Shown: positions 12,601 through 22,199, numbered from the stretch's first letter. The stretch is 64,000 bases of DNA from Hydractinia symbiolongicarpus (GCF_029227915.1 NC_079881.1:4032001-4096000); one strand, 5' to 3'. Program-made: numbers and translations. Notes: generated by a model not told the origin, from the sequence alone.

Positions 12601-15600
12601 GTCGAGCAGTTTTTTATTATTATTATTAACAATTTCTTTTACATTGACGTGTAAAAAAAAATAAAAAATTCTAGCTTCTCGGGAAAAGTCGCTAATTAAA
12701 GTCAATGAAGAAGGCAATTAATTTAGTTAATTTGACTTCTTTGCTTTGCATACCATCATCCTGAAATAAAGGATGGTTAGACTATAGCTTTTATTTTTGA
12801 GATCCTATATATTGCAAGGGAGTGGTATGCCAGAAAATTCGGGAAAAAAACAACAACAACAAAAACAAACCGCAAAATGCTATAAATACTAAATAAAAGT
12901 CTGCCTGTCAAATAAAACCTAATCCATTAATATACGGTTTGCACAACCTACAAGGGCAACTTTCTGGATTCCATTTCCTAATTTTTGACTTAAACTCTTG
13001 TAACGTTTCAGATGTTTTTATATTTGATGGTATCATCTGCCACAATTTTGGCGCGAAATTTGAGATAGTTTCAGTGCCTTAAGTAGACGTTTTTGCTGTG
13101 CGATAGCAAAGTTCTCTTTCATTTCTCAAATTATAAGTGCTACTACGGAACAGAAAAATATCACTTATTATATCAGGTGAGAGTTTGTTTTTAGCTTTAT
13201 ATATTTCTATAGCTAGTGTTTCAAGATTTTTTTCGTGTATCGTTTTTGATTTATCTCTATGTAACAGTTCCTTAAATGTTGATGTATGGTCACAATAGAT
13301 TATTCGAAGTGCTCTTACATGCAGATTATTAATTCTGTTATTCAGTGTTCTATTGTGGAACATCCATATCAAAGGACAGTAACTGAATTGAGAGGTAACA
13401 AAAGCCTTCATAATAACTCTTCTTTTTTGAGTATCCATGTAAGGTGCAACACGCGCTAACGCATGTAGTTTTTGGCTGGTTTTTTGACATAAGTCCGTTA
13501 CATGCAAATCAAATTTTAATTTCCGATCAATTTTTATCCCTAACAGTTTCTGTTGGTCACTGTTTTCAATGTACGTGTCTCCAACGACAGCTTTTGTATC
13601 AAGTGGTAAGCTAGAAAGAAGATGGCTCTTTGCTTCATTGGCTTTCATACCGTTTTCAGCAAACCATATAAACATTCTTTTTGCTGTTTTTTTCAAGGTC
13701 TTCTACAACTTGATTTTTATCAGACCCATACGTATATGGGGTGTTGTCATCTGCGTAGCTAGCTATATCAGTTTCAATCGTTATCAGAAATAAATCTATC
13801 AGGAAAACGTTGAAGAGTAGTGGGCCTAAAATAGACCCTTGTGGCACACCAAATAAGATGTCCAGTAACGTACTAAATGAGTTGTTTATTTTAACTCTTT
13901 GTTTCCGGCCAGTTAAATAGCTATGTATTAATCTCAAAGCATCCTTGTCAAACCCATAAGCGTGCAATTTTCCATTACAAAAAAAGATTACAAAATTTTG
14001 AGTTGTTTATTTTAACTCTTTGTTTCCGGCCAGTTAAATAGCTATGTATTAATCTCAAAGCATCCTTGTCAAACCCATAAGCGTGCAATTTTCCATTACA
14101 AAAAAAGATTACAAAATTTTAGCAGTCTTATAATGTATTAATGTATTCATGGTTTACTTCCAATATGCTAATGACGATGTATTTTTTAGCTCCCAAACCC
14201 CTTGACAAAGAACTTCCAAAACCTTCTGAAGATGAAAGAAAGGAAACGTCGTTTGCTATCAATATCGTCCTGTTTGAAAAAACGGTTGGTGAAATTGCGT
14301 AAGTAACGTGTATTTGTTGTGCGCTGGATAATTTGAGAATAAAAATTTGTGGAACTAATTAGTGTTGTTTTGTTGTCAACTTAAAATGACTTTCTATGTC
14401 TGATATGTGACATTCTTAAAGGTACAAAAAAGGAGGGATATGCATTTCGCAAAACAGCTGTTAGAATTTTATTCAAATTACTGATTAAGTTTGTCTGCAA
14501 CAAATTTGGCAACACTCCCAAATTAATACCTGGGAGAATGTTTTTTTTATATAGGCAAGTGAAAATTCAAAATCAGGCTGGCTTGTGCGAAAAACACAAT
14601 CAGGCTTAGAGTATGCTTAGGTTAGGTTTATCAAAAAAAATAATAAAAACTTAAAACCTTATTGGATGGGATAAAATTGTCCTGACTTTACCTTAAAAAA
14701 AACAGCGAAGACACTAAAGTATAGTAGGCAAGTTCAGACAGTACTGGTGTGTTACTTTAATGTCATTGTGTACTTTAGGGGAAGAAACTTTTGCGGAAAG
14801 AAACTTTAGTGAATCGAAAAATTCACAAAATTTTTGCATTTTGGGAACTGAAACTTTCACGAATGAGCCTTATTATATATTTCGCGAACATAAACTTTCA
14901 CGAATCAATAATTTTCAAGATTTTCGAACTTTTCTAAATTACGAGAAATTTCCTTAGATACTATCATATTAACAAAAAAATTAAAACTGGTCAATCGTGC
15001 CTAGTTAAAACATCTTAGTAAAGTCATAAATGCAACGTATTACCTTATGAGTTATAAGAATATGAAAAAAATGTAATCTAAAATCCAATCCTCATCGTCA
15101 AACATGTCAAATGCATTTCTCGTCTAATTAAGAATGTTAAGCCACCTATTCGTATTCCTCTTCTTCTTCCTCATCGTTTTTGTCACTTTCTTCCTTTGAC
15201 CCAAACATATGAAGCTCCTCTATCGATAAAAAAGCAGTACTACTCAAAACACTATCGGCGCTCACCCTTGGTTCAAGGTGGAATAGAGATCGCTTGCAGC
15301 GTTTTTTTAAAACTCGAGCTACTTAGAAAAATACGTAGCTAGCAGAAAAGTACTTGGACCTTGAAAAAGAAGAATGTACTGAGCGAAATACTGAGCTGCT
15401 TTGTAACATATAGACTCAGACTTATCTATCTCCAGAAGGGAGGTAATCGAGAGCAAGAGGCAAAGAAAAGAAAGTTAGCAGGCCAAAAAACTTAATGACA
15501 TAAAAATGATGCTAGGTGTTACTGGTCAAATAAGCTCAAGTAAAAATCAAGGACAGAATGGAGAAATTATCGAATTAGATCAAAACGGACTTCCATCCTT

Positions 15601-18511
15601 TCATGTAACTTTTTAAGGTTATTCAGTATTTATGTAAAAGATTTTGAGAAAAAAAAAGATTCCTACACATGCTTAAAAATTCACCTATCTGAGCCTGAAT
15701 ACGGTAATAAGTGTTATGGTTTTTTAAAAAAACATGCAGAAGTTAAATAACTCGCCTACCATTTAAAAAAAAATTGTCAACAGTTTATTGGTTCCTGACT
15801 ATTTTTTGTAGAAGAATAATACTGTTCATTTTTGTCCTTATAATTCCAAACTTAATGGATGTTTTTAAAAAAGATTTAGCATATCACATTTTGTATAAAT
15901 GTCAAGTGGAAACTGCAAGCTACACTTTTCAACGTTACCGATTTTAGTTTCACTTGGTGCAAAAATTCGGTTTGTCATTTGAATTTGTACGAAGTTAAAT
16001 CGTACTAGAAATGTAATTTCAGGTTTTTTTTTGTTTGTGTATCCAAATGCTATTCATGTTTTACAAAAACCTGGCCTGTTTTTAGCCATTATGACGTCAT
16101 AGTCTTTAAAAAGACTGCCACCATGAAGAAATCTCCGAATGAGTATAGGAACGACGAAATAACATTTAATGTGGTGGGACGCTTGTACAATCCGAAAGAT
16201 AATGAGTTATTTGTTGTTGGTGACAGTAACACTGGAAATAGAATAAAAAGACAGCTTGGTGGTAAGCTTTTTTGTGCCCAGAATTACCCTAATGTTGGTT
16301 GACTAAAATAACGTGTTTGGCATGGCTTTCTTTTCATGTGAAACTTTGTACTTCTTATCTTCATCTATTGAATCAATATACTTCTTATGTTCATGTATTA
16401 ACTCGATGACAAACTAAAGCATTTGTTTGTTTAGCCTAAGTAAATGATTTCAGGTAAAGTTTTTTCACGTGATTTAGATATTAAAAGCTAATTAACTAAA
16501 TACATTCACTCGGTCAGTAAAATCATTTAATTTATTTAAAGTTATTTGGAAAAATTAGAAAAAGCAATTTTATCTAAAAGAAATTCTGCTTGCTTTTCTG
16601 CTCAGTATTTTTAAATGCTTTGAAGTGTGTCGTTGAGATCAGTTATGTCCACAATCTGCGATGAAAGTGCTTTAATCGTAGTTGTGAACAGTGAGTTAAA
16701 AATTTATTTGCAGCACCAAAGAATCCTCCACTTGAAAAAAATACGGAATATGTGGTATTCGTGAGAGCCTATGTGTCTGAAGCTGTTTACCAGAGCTCAC
16801 CCTGGTATCCGTCTGTTACAACAAAAGGTGGTGATGATGACGATGATGACAGTAAAAGTAAGATTTTTGTGTACGTAAACTTTGTTTGAGTAAGTTTTAT
16901 TTGTTATTATGTACAGTTATCGTTGTGTTTGCCGTTGTAGTGGTTGTCGTTGTGGTCGTTTTGAAGGATTTCCCAACCGTTTTTTTTACTTGCCGTAGTC
17001 TTTTTGTTGTTGTTGTTGCTGTTGTTGTATTTGTCGTCGGGTTGTTGCTGTTGTTGCTTTTGTCGTTATCATTGTTATAGTTGTCGTTGTCATTTCTTTG
17101 CTTGTGTTTGTGTTTGTCTTCGTTTCGTATTATTTTCGTCGTGTCGTAGCTGTGTTTTTAGTTATTATTGTTTTGTATGGCGTTACCATTGCTGTGGTTG
17201 GTGTAGTTATTTTTGTGTTCGCTGCCGTCGTCGTCGCCTTTTGGTATTGTTTTAGTCTTCGTGTCGTACCTGTGTTTGGCGTTACCATTGCTGTGGTTGA
17301 TTTAGTTATTTTTGTATTCTCTGCCGTCGTCGTCGTCTTTTGGTATTGTTTTAGTCTCCGTGTTGTACCTGTGTTTGTCGTTACCATTGCTGTGGTTGAT
17401 GTAGTTATTTTTTTTTAAATCGACATTTACATATATTTGCCACAAATAAACATAAATGTAGTTATTTTTGTGTTCGCTGCCGTCGTCGTCGTCTTTTGGT
17501 ATTGTTTTAGTCTCCGTGTCGTACCTGTGTTTGTCGTTATCATTGCTGTGGTTGGTGTAGTTATTTTTGTGTTTGCTGCCGTCGTCGTCGTCTTTTGGTA
17601 TTGTTTTAGTCTCCGTGTTGTACCTGTGTTTGTCGTTACCATTGCTGTGGTTGGTGTAGCTATTTTTGTGTTCGCTGCCGTCGTCGTCGTCTTTTGGCAT
17701 TGTTTTAGTCTCCGTGTTGTACCTGTGTTTGTCGTTATCATTGCTGTGGTTGGTGTAGTTATTTTTGTGTTCGCTGCCGTCGTCGTCGTCTTTTGGTATT
17801 GTTTTAGTCTCCGTGTTGTACCTGTGTTTGTCGTTATCATTGCTGTGGTTGGTGTAGTTATTTTTGTGTTCGCTGCCGTCGTCGTCGTCTTTTGGTATTG
17901 TTTTAGTCTCCGTGTTGTACCTGTGTTTGTCGTTACCATTGCTGTGGTTGGTGTAGTTATTTTTGTGTTCGCTGCCGTCGTCGTCGTCTTTTTGTATTGT
18001 TTTAGTCTCCGTGTTGTACCTGTGTTTGTCGTTATCATTATTGTCGTTACCATTATTGCTGTCTTCTGTCTGTTTTTTGTTATCGCGTTCGTTGTTGTCC
18101 TAACTGTTATTGTCTTTCTCGTTGTCGTTTTCGCTGTTGTTTGTTGTCGCTCTCGTTGATGTATTTGTCGTTGTTGTAGTCGTCATTGTGTTCGTCTTTA
18201 TCATTGTTGTGTCGTTCTCATCGGAACGTATTTAATTTCGGTATTCGTTTGCGCCATTAATTTTGTTCTCTTACTTCGTCGTCGCCGTTGTTACCTCAAA
18301 AATTGTTTTTCTTTCTTTTCTAGAGACGAAGATTGTCGTTGTGATAGTGGTGTGTATACTGCTGGCGATCGTCATTCTTGGAGTTGTTCTGTTTTATTTC
18401 TACCGAGATCGGATTAAGCGTAACAATAATATTAACATTTCAAGGGGATCAAAGAAAAAATACAAATCTGAGCAGGGTGAAGAAATAAAAATGAATCCAG
18501 CTACATCATAA
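412..18511 (+). CDS. Multi-exon Ig/FN3 cell-surface receptor, 5' partial
   Basis: Fifteen exons with clean GT-AG boundaries and matching phases: 412-666, 919-1182, 1428-1724, 4164-4424, 4855-5109, 5821-6090, 6900-7184, 7342-7617, 8215-8505, 8928-9031, 9529-9709, 14190-14298, 16086-16261, 16714-16857 and 18324-18511. The first exon in the window opens in phase 1, so the start codon and signal peptide lie upstream. Order: eight Ig domains (one per exon, with Cys, Trp and Tyr-x-Cys landmarks), one FN3 in one exon, a second FN3 split over two exons, a three-exon membrane-proximal region, a transmembrane helix and a 35-residue basic tail. Many N-x-S/T sites fit an extracellular position. The architecture suggests an adhesion or recognition receptor. 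The tail has no clear ITAM or ITIM. Exact orthology is not recognised. Exon structure is secure; function is inferred. Confidence 0.85.
919..1182 (+). CDS. Ig domain exon 2
   Basis: Phase 1-1 exon of 88 codons, from a TTTTTACAG acceptor to a GTAAGT donor. Landmarks are GDCFA, IIWYKDGQVI and GYYSCGK. It pairs with the exon at 5821-6090, which has TYTWYKDGMVI and NYSCG. Confidence 0.85.
1428..1724 (+). CDS. Ig domain exon 3
   Basis: Phase 1-1 exon of 99 codons, donor GTAAAC. Landmarks are IQMNCSV, LTYQWLK and GKYSCKV. It pairs with the exon at 6900-7184 (IELNCGV, ITYRWLV, ARYICQATG). Confidence 0.85.
3015..3775 (+). mobile_element. Degenerate LINE 3' end in intron 3
   Basis: Two pieces of a non-LTR retrotransposon ORF2 C-terminus. 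The first (3075-3180) has a Cys/His motif, CQTCKHWVHKKCSSIGG...CKRC. The second (3331-3735) has the common LINE tail YGSETWAVKQEDLDRLQRND with MVRWMCN. A TGA interrupts where the tract CY-GDMLG continues (3258-3280), with a TAG and a frame change before 3331, so the copy is dead. The A/T-rich ATGATGATGA end at about 3763-3775 looks like the usual 3' microsatellite tail. It inserted in sense orientation in the intron of the Ig gene. Confidence 0.75.
4164..4424 (+). CDS. Ig domain exon 4
   Basis: Phase 1-1 exon of 87 codons with donor GTATGT. Landmarks are FTLTCVK, YQFFKDG (Phe in place of the usual core Trp) and GAYRCSE. It follows a 2.4-kb intron that holds a LINE remnant. Confidence 0.8.
4855..5109 (+). 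CDS. Ig domain exon 5
   Basis: Phase 1-1 exon of 85 codons, exactly the length of exon 1 (412-666). Landmarks are NISCFI, VTWKRDGQ and NYSCSAT. It opens the second four-Ig block. Confidence 0.85.
5821..6090 (+). CDS. Ig domain exon 6
   Basis: Phase 1-1 exon of 90 codons. Acceptor TTTAAAG, donor GTAAGT. Landmarks are LRCESD, YTWYKDG and NYSCGI; partner of the exon at 919-1182. Confidence 0.85.
6574..6604 (+). repeat. Poly-A tract
   Basis: Run of about 30 A within intron 6. It makes a meaningless poly-lysine reading frame. It could be the tail of a retroposed sequence, but no body is recognised upstream. Confidence 0.8.
6900..7184 (+). CDS. Ig domain exon 7
   Basis: Phase 1-1 exon of 95 codons. 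Acceptor TTTCATAG, donor GTAAGT. Landmarks are IELNCGV, ITYRWLV and ARYICQATG; partner of the exon at 1428-1724. Confidence 0.85.
7342..7617 (+). CDS. Ig domain exon 8 (I-set like)
   Basis: Phase 1-1 exon of 92 codons. Landmarks are LSVKCSL, LYWYRNKR and DTGNYTCEATN, the clearest I-set signature of the eight. It is the last Ig domain before the FN3 region. Confidence 0.88.
8215..8505 (+). CDS. FN3 domain exon 9
   Basis: Phase 1-1 exon of 97 codons. FN3 landmarks are PGRPQ, IQVRWKAP, ITSYKVYHKE, NLKPGMFYDVKVQAGNSIG and a closing TLTT. One domain per exon. Confidence 0.88.
8928..9031 (+). CDS. FN3 domain exon 10 (first half)
   Basis: Starts with PEPVNNI after a TTTTTAGCA acceptor and ends in phase 0 at GGYT before GTATGT. 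It is joined by a phase 0 intron to 9529-9709, which completes the FN3 fold. Confidence 0.8.
9529..9709 (+). CDS. FN3 domain exon 11 (second half)
   Basis: Continues the fold as VFYRRLS, then ISDVNITGLELYTEYEVLV, then a closing VRTLGT. Phase 0 in, phase 1 out. It is followed by a 4.5-kb intron packed with transposons. Confidence 0.8.
10248..10418 (+). CDS. Short acidic ORF within TTAA transposon
   Basis: ATG at 10248, stop TAG at 10416-10418, 56 residues. It contains VLGFQFEPERTVNDEL and an acidic stretch. This kind of acidic leader is familiar from cnidarian proteins that continue into a cysteine-rich P2X7-C-like domain, but here the frame stops before any such domain. It may be a leftover exon of the transposon or a captured host fragment. 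Low confidence that it is expressed. Confidence 0.3.
   Translation: MKIEMNENNSQVLGFQFEPERTVNDELVPTFQDVDEHNIGNLVAPTPKCERMPSEV
10448..11382. mobile_element. Nested TIR transposon with GACTCT target duplication
   Basis: CAGTCTTTTTCAGGA at 10448-10462 is the exact inverse of the end at 11368-11382. Both sides are flanked by GACTCT (10442-10447 and 11383-11388), a perfect 6-bp direct repeat. Inside each end is a GTGCGAT-type palindromic segment (10470-10490 and 11330-11365). It carries, at 10919-11095, a diverged copy of a repeat also found near 48.5, 49.2 and 54.8 kb. No transposase is seen, so it is non-autonomous and sits within the TTAA element. Confidence 0.7.
11599..11778 (-). pseudogene. 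THAP zinc-finger fragment of transposase
   Basis: Minus-strand reading WCAVVNCTNNSRKKQDKIFF followed by SLLKDPKKN. It matches the N-terminal THAP pattern: C-x4-C close to the start methionine, then a basic region and an F-x-x-P/D-x-D segment. The later Cys/His ligands and the AVPTIF-like end of a full THAP domain are absent, because the frame ends after a basic tract. It is probably a broken first exon of a transposase. The match is from memory. Confidence 0.55.
12908..14120 (-). mobile_element. 5'-truncated non-LTR retrotransposon (jockey/CR1-like RT)
   Basis: Minus-strand reverse transcriptase remnant. The first frame (13967 down to about 13690) has YLTGRKQRVKINN, GVPQGSILGPLLF and the catalytic YADD. 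The frame shifts near 13656-13696 at a T-rich run, and the second frame (13696-13079) continues with WFAENGMKANEAK and a YCPLIWMFHNR segment. After an in-frame TAA at 13079-13081 the same frame still reads the usual C-terminus (FAPKLW...IPSNIK...CPCRLC) to a TGA at 12908-12910. The copy is therefore 5'-truncated with at least one frameshift and one stop. It ends upstream in a 121-bp tandem duplication. Confidence 0.85.
13879..14120. repeat. 121-bp tandem duplication at the 5' end of the LINE
   Basis: 13879-13999 is repeated directly as 14000-14120 with no difference noticed. It contains the first codons of the truncated reverse transcriptase, so it arose at or after insertion. Confidence 0.9.
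14190..14298 (+). CDS. Membrane-proximal exon 12
   Basis: Short exon, phase 1 in and phase 2 out, donor GTAAGT. It encodes a proline- and charge-rich link (PKPLDKELPKPSEDE) and the first beta strand (SFAINIVLFEKTVGEIA) of a receptor-phosphatase-like juxtamembrane domain. Confidence 0.75.
16086..16261 (+). CDS. Membrane-proximal exon 13
   Basis: Phase 2 in, phase 1 out, joining as A-HYDVIVFKK. The segment VVGRLYNPKDNELFVVGD matches, from memory, the conserved F-x-V-G-D strand of the membrane-proximal region of type IIB receptor tyrosine phosphatases. Confidence 0.75.
16714..16857 (+). CDS. Membrane-proximal exon 14
   Basis: Phase 1-1 exon. APKNPPLEKNTEYVVFVRAY followed by a YQSSPWYP segment matches the N-x-P-L...Y-x-V-F-V-R-A-Y...S-S-x-W-S pattern of receptor phosphatase juxtamembrane domains. 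It ends in a run of acidic residues (DDDDDD) just outside the membrane helix. Confidence 0.8.
16858..18323. repeat. Intron 14 with 99-bp minisatellite
   Basis: The intron before the transmembrane exon begins with GTT/GTC-rich simple sequence (about 16920-17090). It then runs into a tandem repeat of 99 bp: unit starts near 17207, 17306, 17461, 17560, 17659, 17758, 17857 and 17956, with a 50-bp AT-rich interruption at about 17412-17457. The unit contains CTGCCGTCGTCGTCGTCTTT. Because 99 is a multiple of three, both strands show long open frames with 33-residue repeats. They lack any splice or coding logic and are not genes. Confidence 0.85.
18324..18511 (+). CDS. Transmembrane and cytoplasmic tail exon 15
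   Basis: Acceptor TTTTCTAG. The exon encodes TK, a hydrophobic helix of about 23 residues (IVVVIVVCILLAIVILGVVL), a YRDRIKR stop-transfer and a short lysine- and serine-rich tail ending MNPATS before TAA at 18509-18511. No phosphatase or kinase domain follows. Confidence 0.85.
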
Positions 18512-18982
18512 TTTGGGACTTGTTTTTAAATGTTTTTAGAACTGCTACTATCGTTCGTTTATATACGAAGTACATCACGAAACCACAATATATTACGGTC
18601 AGTACGTCCGGCGTGCGACGCTCTGTAACCGGCTAGTACGTGATCACCAGGTTTCCAGCTAGTACGTGATAATCAGGTTTCGTTTTTTTCGAATAACCTA
18701 TCAACAGTTTGGTATCGCTTGGTTTATTTAAGAAAGCGTCTAAAATTCTAGGTTTTAACTAGTTTCACGGCTGTGCGAGTATCAATTATTGACTGGTGGG
18801 TTTTGTTGCTTCGATTTTCTTTTTTGTGTTTAGTTCAGTTATTATAGAGTATAAAAGTTATAATTTATTCGGCGAAAACTCACATAAGAAAAATATGGGG
18901 CCAGCTTTTTTAAATCAATCAATCGGGGGGATATGAAGATACATGGAGAGGTGGAAGTGTAGATAGCACAGTGATGCGTCAT

Positions 18983-19154
18983 GGGTCAATCCCATTTGAC
19001 TGCAATTTCCGCTATACGCAAAAAGCTCCCAAGCTTTTGTGTGAGCGCTTGCATACTTAGAAAACATATCTATTTTTTTCAAAGTGCGCACGCGCTAACA
19101 GCGCGTCAGGTTTTTGCGCTTTAGCAAGAATTGCAGTCAAATGGAAACAAACCC
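18983..19154. repeat. MITE-like inverted repeat
   Basis: CATTTGACTGCAATTTC near the left end and the inverse GAATTGCAGTCAAATGG near the right end enclose about 120 bp with further GCGC-containing palindromes. No coding capacity. Confidence 0.55.
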
Positions 19155-20692
19155 TTATATACCCTCCTCTACCAGTGTACCAGGATGAGGGAGATTTTTT
19201 TAGGGTTCCCACTCCGAAATTTTAAAAAAAATCCTAAAAAATAAAATTCTAAATGATCCTAAAAAATCCTAAAATTTCCTGATTTTTAGTGAACAATCTT
19301 CTTAAAATGGATTTTTATTTCTGGAATATAAATCCAACATATTTATATTCTGCCTCAGCTAATGCGGAAATAAAATCTGATCAATTAAATTTGTCTCCCT
19401 TATTCAGTTTGACGTCCTTGATTCTTGTAATTCTAAGTTCAGTTTTACGAATTAAACTTATCCTAAAATCTCCCAAATTTTTGTATATGCTTTCACCGCT
19501 GATCGCAAACACCTCCCAAAACAACAGCCTCCTAATCCAAACCTCCCAAATCGTCCTAAATAGTGGCCTGATCTCGGTTTAATTTTTGTGGTATTATGGT
19601 CTGCCTTTCCCCTTACTAAAAACTGATATCTAATCTACGCTTTGCTTTTCAAGTGTGAAAAAGGCAATAGGTGCTAATTATATTAAGTACTACGCATGCT
19701 TGATCTTATATTTTTTTAGAGTGATGTATGTTTAACGTTTCTTCGGGATAACATTTTATAATTATTGATTTAGTATTAGAATCACATATTACTTTTCTCA
19801 TATTTTGCACAAAATTTGTATTTATTAACGAATAAATTTGCTATTGGGTATTAAATGTACATAAAGGGTATATTAGAACTCACTGTTGAAGACTTAGTTT
19901 GTGATCTGTAAATGCAAAAAATTCGTGGCGGCGAAAATTCATCCTACACAAATTAGATCTTAAATGGCCAAGGCGGAAATTGTTAAAAAGCTCTCCCAGG
20001 ACTTTTTTTCGCATGCTTATATGTGACCCTGGGAACGAGATTGATATCTTTTCGGCAGTCAGCCTCGTCACGAGGCCTCTTTTTGGATTTTACAAGGTAA
20101 CAGTATCCATGTTGTATTTAATTTCGTTTATTGCATCCTAGATTACATGTATGAAAGCCTCTAAGAATAAATAATTTATACCAAATCACTTCGTTACCAG
20201 GACTATTCCTCAGTATCAATGAAAAGCTAAGAATCAAAGTTGTCAAATACATTTGATTTCAATGACTTTATGAATGACCTATTTCGATAAAAAAGAGAAT
20301 ACAGAAGAAATAAGAAAGAGAAGAATTACGAAGAATTACAACATCGCCATACTCCTGTGAAACGGTTCGTTTTTTTCTTTCTTTTATAAATTTTGCACCG
20401 TTTTTTCGTCTAGTTTTTAAGAACATCTTTAGAATTTGTCCGTCCTCGGTAAATAACCAACAGGGCTGTACAAAAAAGAACCAAACTAGAATATTTTGTT
20501 ATAAGTTATAGTAAGTGTGTTAACTTAAACAGGTTAATAACATTTTGCGATCAAAAACTTTAGTCAATTTTTCGGATTCGCGAAAGTTTATTCGCGCTAA
20601 AATTTTCTTTTAAGTCAGTTCGCAAACTTATATCCATGCAAAGTTTTTCAATCAATTCGTCAAAAGTTTATGCAAAAAATTATCATTAGCAA

Positions 20693-20791
20693 AAGTTGTT
20701 GTTGTTGTTGTTGCTTTTGTTGTCGTTGTTGTTTTTGTTTTTGTTGTTGATATTGTTGTTTTTGTCGTCGTTTTTGTTGTTATTGTCGTTC
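20693..20791. repeat. GTT-rich imperfect microsatellite
   Basis: Imperfect (GTT)n with GTC and TTT variants immediately upstream of the claudin-like gene. It is similar in composition to the start of intron 14. Confidence 0.8.
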
Positions 20792-20857
20792 TACATAAAG
20801 AATACCTAGTTTATTTTCTTTTGTTAGTTTTCGTCACCAAGCAACCAACACATCGAC

Positions 20858-21361
20858 ATGTCCAAAGTTGCTGCCGTACATATGATGAAATACATTATCC
20901 TGACTCTCACATTTTCTGCGTTAGTTATTCTGTGCGTTTCAACCGCTGCAAGTAATTGGGTACAATCTAAAGCCGATTCTTTCATAACACAAGGTCTCTG
21001 GAAGTTTTGCACCACGAATATCAAATGCGAAAGAATTGATGATCTCGTCAAAATCGATGGCTGGTATAAATGCATTCGAACATTGTGTATTTTTGCTGTA
21101 CTTTTAACCTTATTTGGTCATGTATTGACCATTTTTAGTATTAAAAACGACTTCAAAGCGTCCTATTCGTCAGTTCCACTCCTGCTGGCTGCTTTTCTTC
21201 AGTTTACTGCAGTGATGATTTTCACAGATATGATACATATGGAAGGGATTGAGTTCGGATGGTGTTACAAGCTAGGTTGGGCTGGCCTCACTGTTGCAAC
21301 ACTTGCAGGATCGTTCGGAATACTTACCGACAAATGTTGCATGCCAATTATAGAGGAATAA
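20858..21361 (+). CDS. Claudin/PMP22-like four-helix membrane protein
   Basis: One-exon frame of 167 residues from ATG at 20858. Four hydrophobic helices lie at about residues 10-31, 72-92, 104-123 and 138-156. The first extracellular loop carries the family signature W...GLWKFC...C (NWVQ, then GLWKFCTTNIKC). This places it in the claudin/PMP22/EMP/clarin superfamily, which acts in junctions or membrane organisation. A TTTGTTAG just upstream (about 20820-20826) could be an acceptor for a 5' noncoding exon. A poly-A signal AATAAA is at 21726-21731. Assignment is by pattern, so the exact subfamily is open. Confidence 0.75.
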   Translation: MSKVAAVHMMKYIILTLTFSALVILCVSTAASNWVQSKADSFITQGLWKFCTTNIKCERIDDLVKIDGWYKCIRTLCIFAVLLTLFGHVLTIFSIKNDFKASYSSVPLLLAAFLQFTAVMIFTDMIHMEGIEFGWCYKLGWAGLTVATLAGSFGILTDKCCMPIIEE

Positions 21362-21725
21362 CGAATGTTACCATATTGATCGAAACTTCTTACCAAGAAG
21401 GTATTGAGTTTTCATTTTTGACTCTGTACCTTAACCACCCAAATTATTTCCTTAAAAACAAGAACGGATTGGTACATATAAATTTTCATTGCTAAAGTGA
21501 TGCTTGTTACAATGGTCGTGCTGATAAGAGACAAGCAACCGTGAGTTTGTCCGTCAATGAATTATTTACTCTGCGAAAGTCCAATTTTAAATGAACAGAC
21601 GGAATACAGGTATCACATAAGAGCATCAAACAAGACACCCTTGCCCTTCACTAAAAGATTTTAGATACGTACGCTATATGCGTAGTCCATAAATTTATGG
21701 AGCATAAATATACATAATAATATTA

Positions 21726-21731
21726 AATAAA
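21726..21731 (+). promoter_or_regulatory. Candidate poly-A signal of claudin-like gene
   Basis: AATAAA 365 bp after the stop codon, in AT-rich sequence. Confidence 0.45.
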
Positions 21732-21887
21732 ATCTGAAAAAAATATGACTGTGTGTATTATATTTTTATCCAACGAATTTTTCCAGGTAACAATAAATCT
21801 ACATTTTTGTTTTTCACTAAAACATCCGAAACTCTCCCCACCCTCTGTTATATTTTTTTTATTGCGTAATATTTCTCCATCAGTTAC

Positions 21888-21950
21888 AACCTCGTACTTA
21901 GGGCTCTTTTTCTCTTCTAGCAGAAAAAGAGACCTAGGGACAAGGTTGAA
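21888..21950. repeat. Short palindromic repeat (CTCGT...AGG family)
   Basis: CAACCTCGTACTTAGGG then GCTCTTTTTCT, mirrored by AGAAAAAGAG and CCTAGGGACAAGGTTG. An approximately 60-bp hairpin, one of several in the window that share CAACCTCGTCCCCAGG-like ends. Confidence 0.65.
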
Positions 21951-22194
21951 TTAGGTCAGTGTTATCATAGCAACAGTCCTTCGCCACATTCTATATAGAT
22001 TTTGATTATTTAATAAATGAGCCGGGTTAACGCACAAAAGAGCAAGCAAAAATGTTTTTTAAAAAAACGAACGATGCACTTTTTTGAAAAAAAAAATATC
22101 AATTATCAAGTAAAGGTATTTACCAGCGACCTAAGATATACAGAATGGCAAAGGCACCAACTATTCCAATCGTTACTTGACTAACACATAAACA

Positions 22195-22199
22195 CATCT
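22195..22199. repeat. Target-site duplication, left
   Basis: CATCT directly before the AG terminus, repeated at 37685-37689. The following A extends the match to 6 bp in one alignment. Confidence 0.8.

Larger units (their letters stand above)
18512..20857. other. Intergenic repeats between Ig receptor and claudin-like gene
   Basis: No gene seen. It holds a MITE-like inverted repeat (18983-19154), a stretch of repeated TCCTAAAA/ATCCTAAAAAA (19200-19290), a CCCAGGAC/CCTGGGAACGAG palindromic repeat (19993-20042) and GTT/GTC-rich simple sequence just before the next gene (20693-20791). Confidence 0.5.

Noticed and set aside
14760-14957. 65-codon frame with repeated ETF-phrases
   Set aside because: It comes from a dispersed AAACTTTCACGAA-type intronic repeat, also seen in inverse form near 20.6 kb.
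17098-18159. Long frames on both strands with 33-residue repeats
   Set aside because: They follow the 99-bp minisatellite period, lie inside an intron with good flanking splice sites, and have biased low-complexity products.
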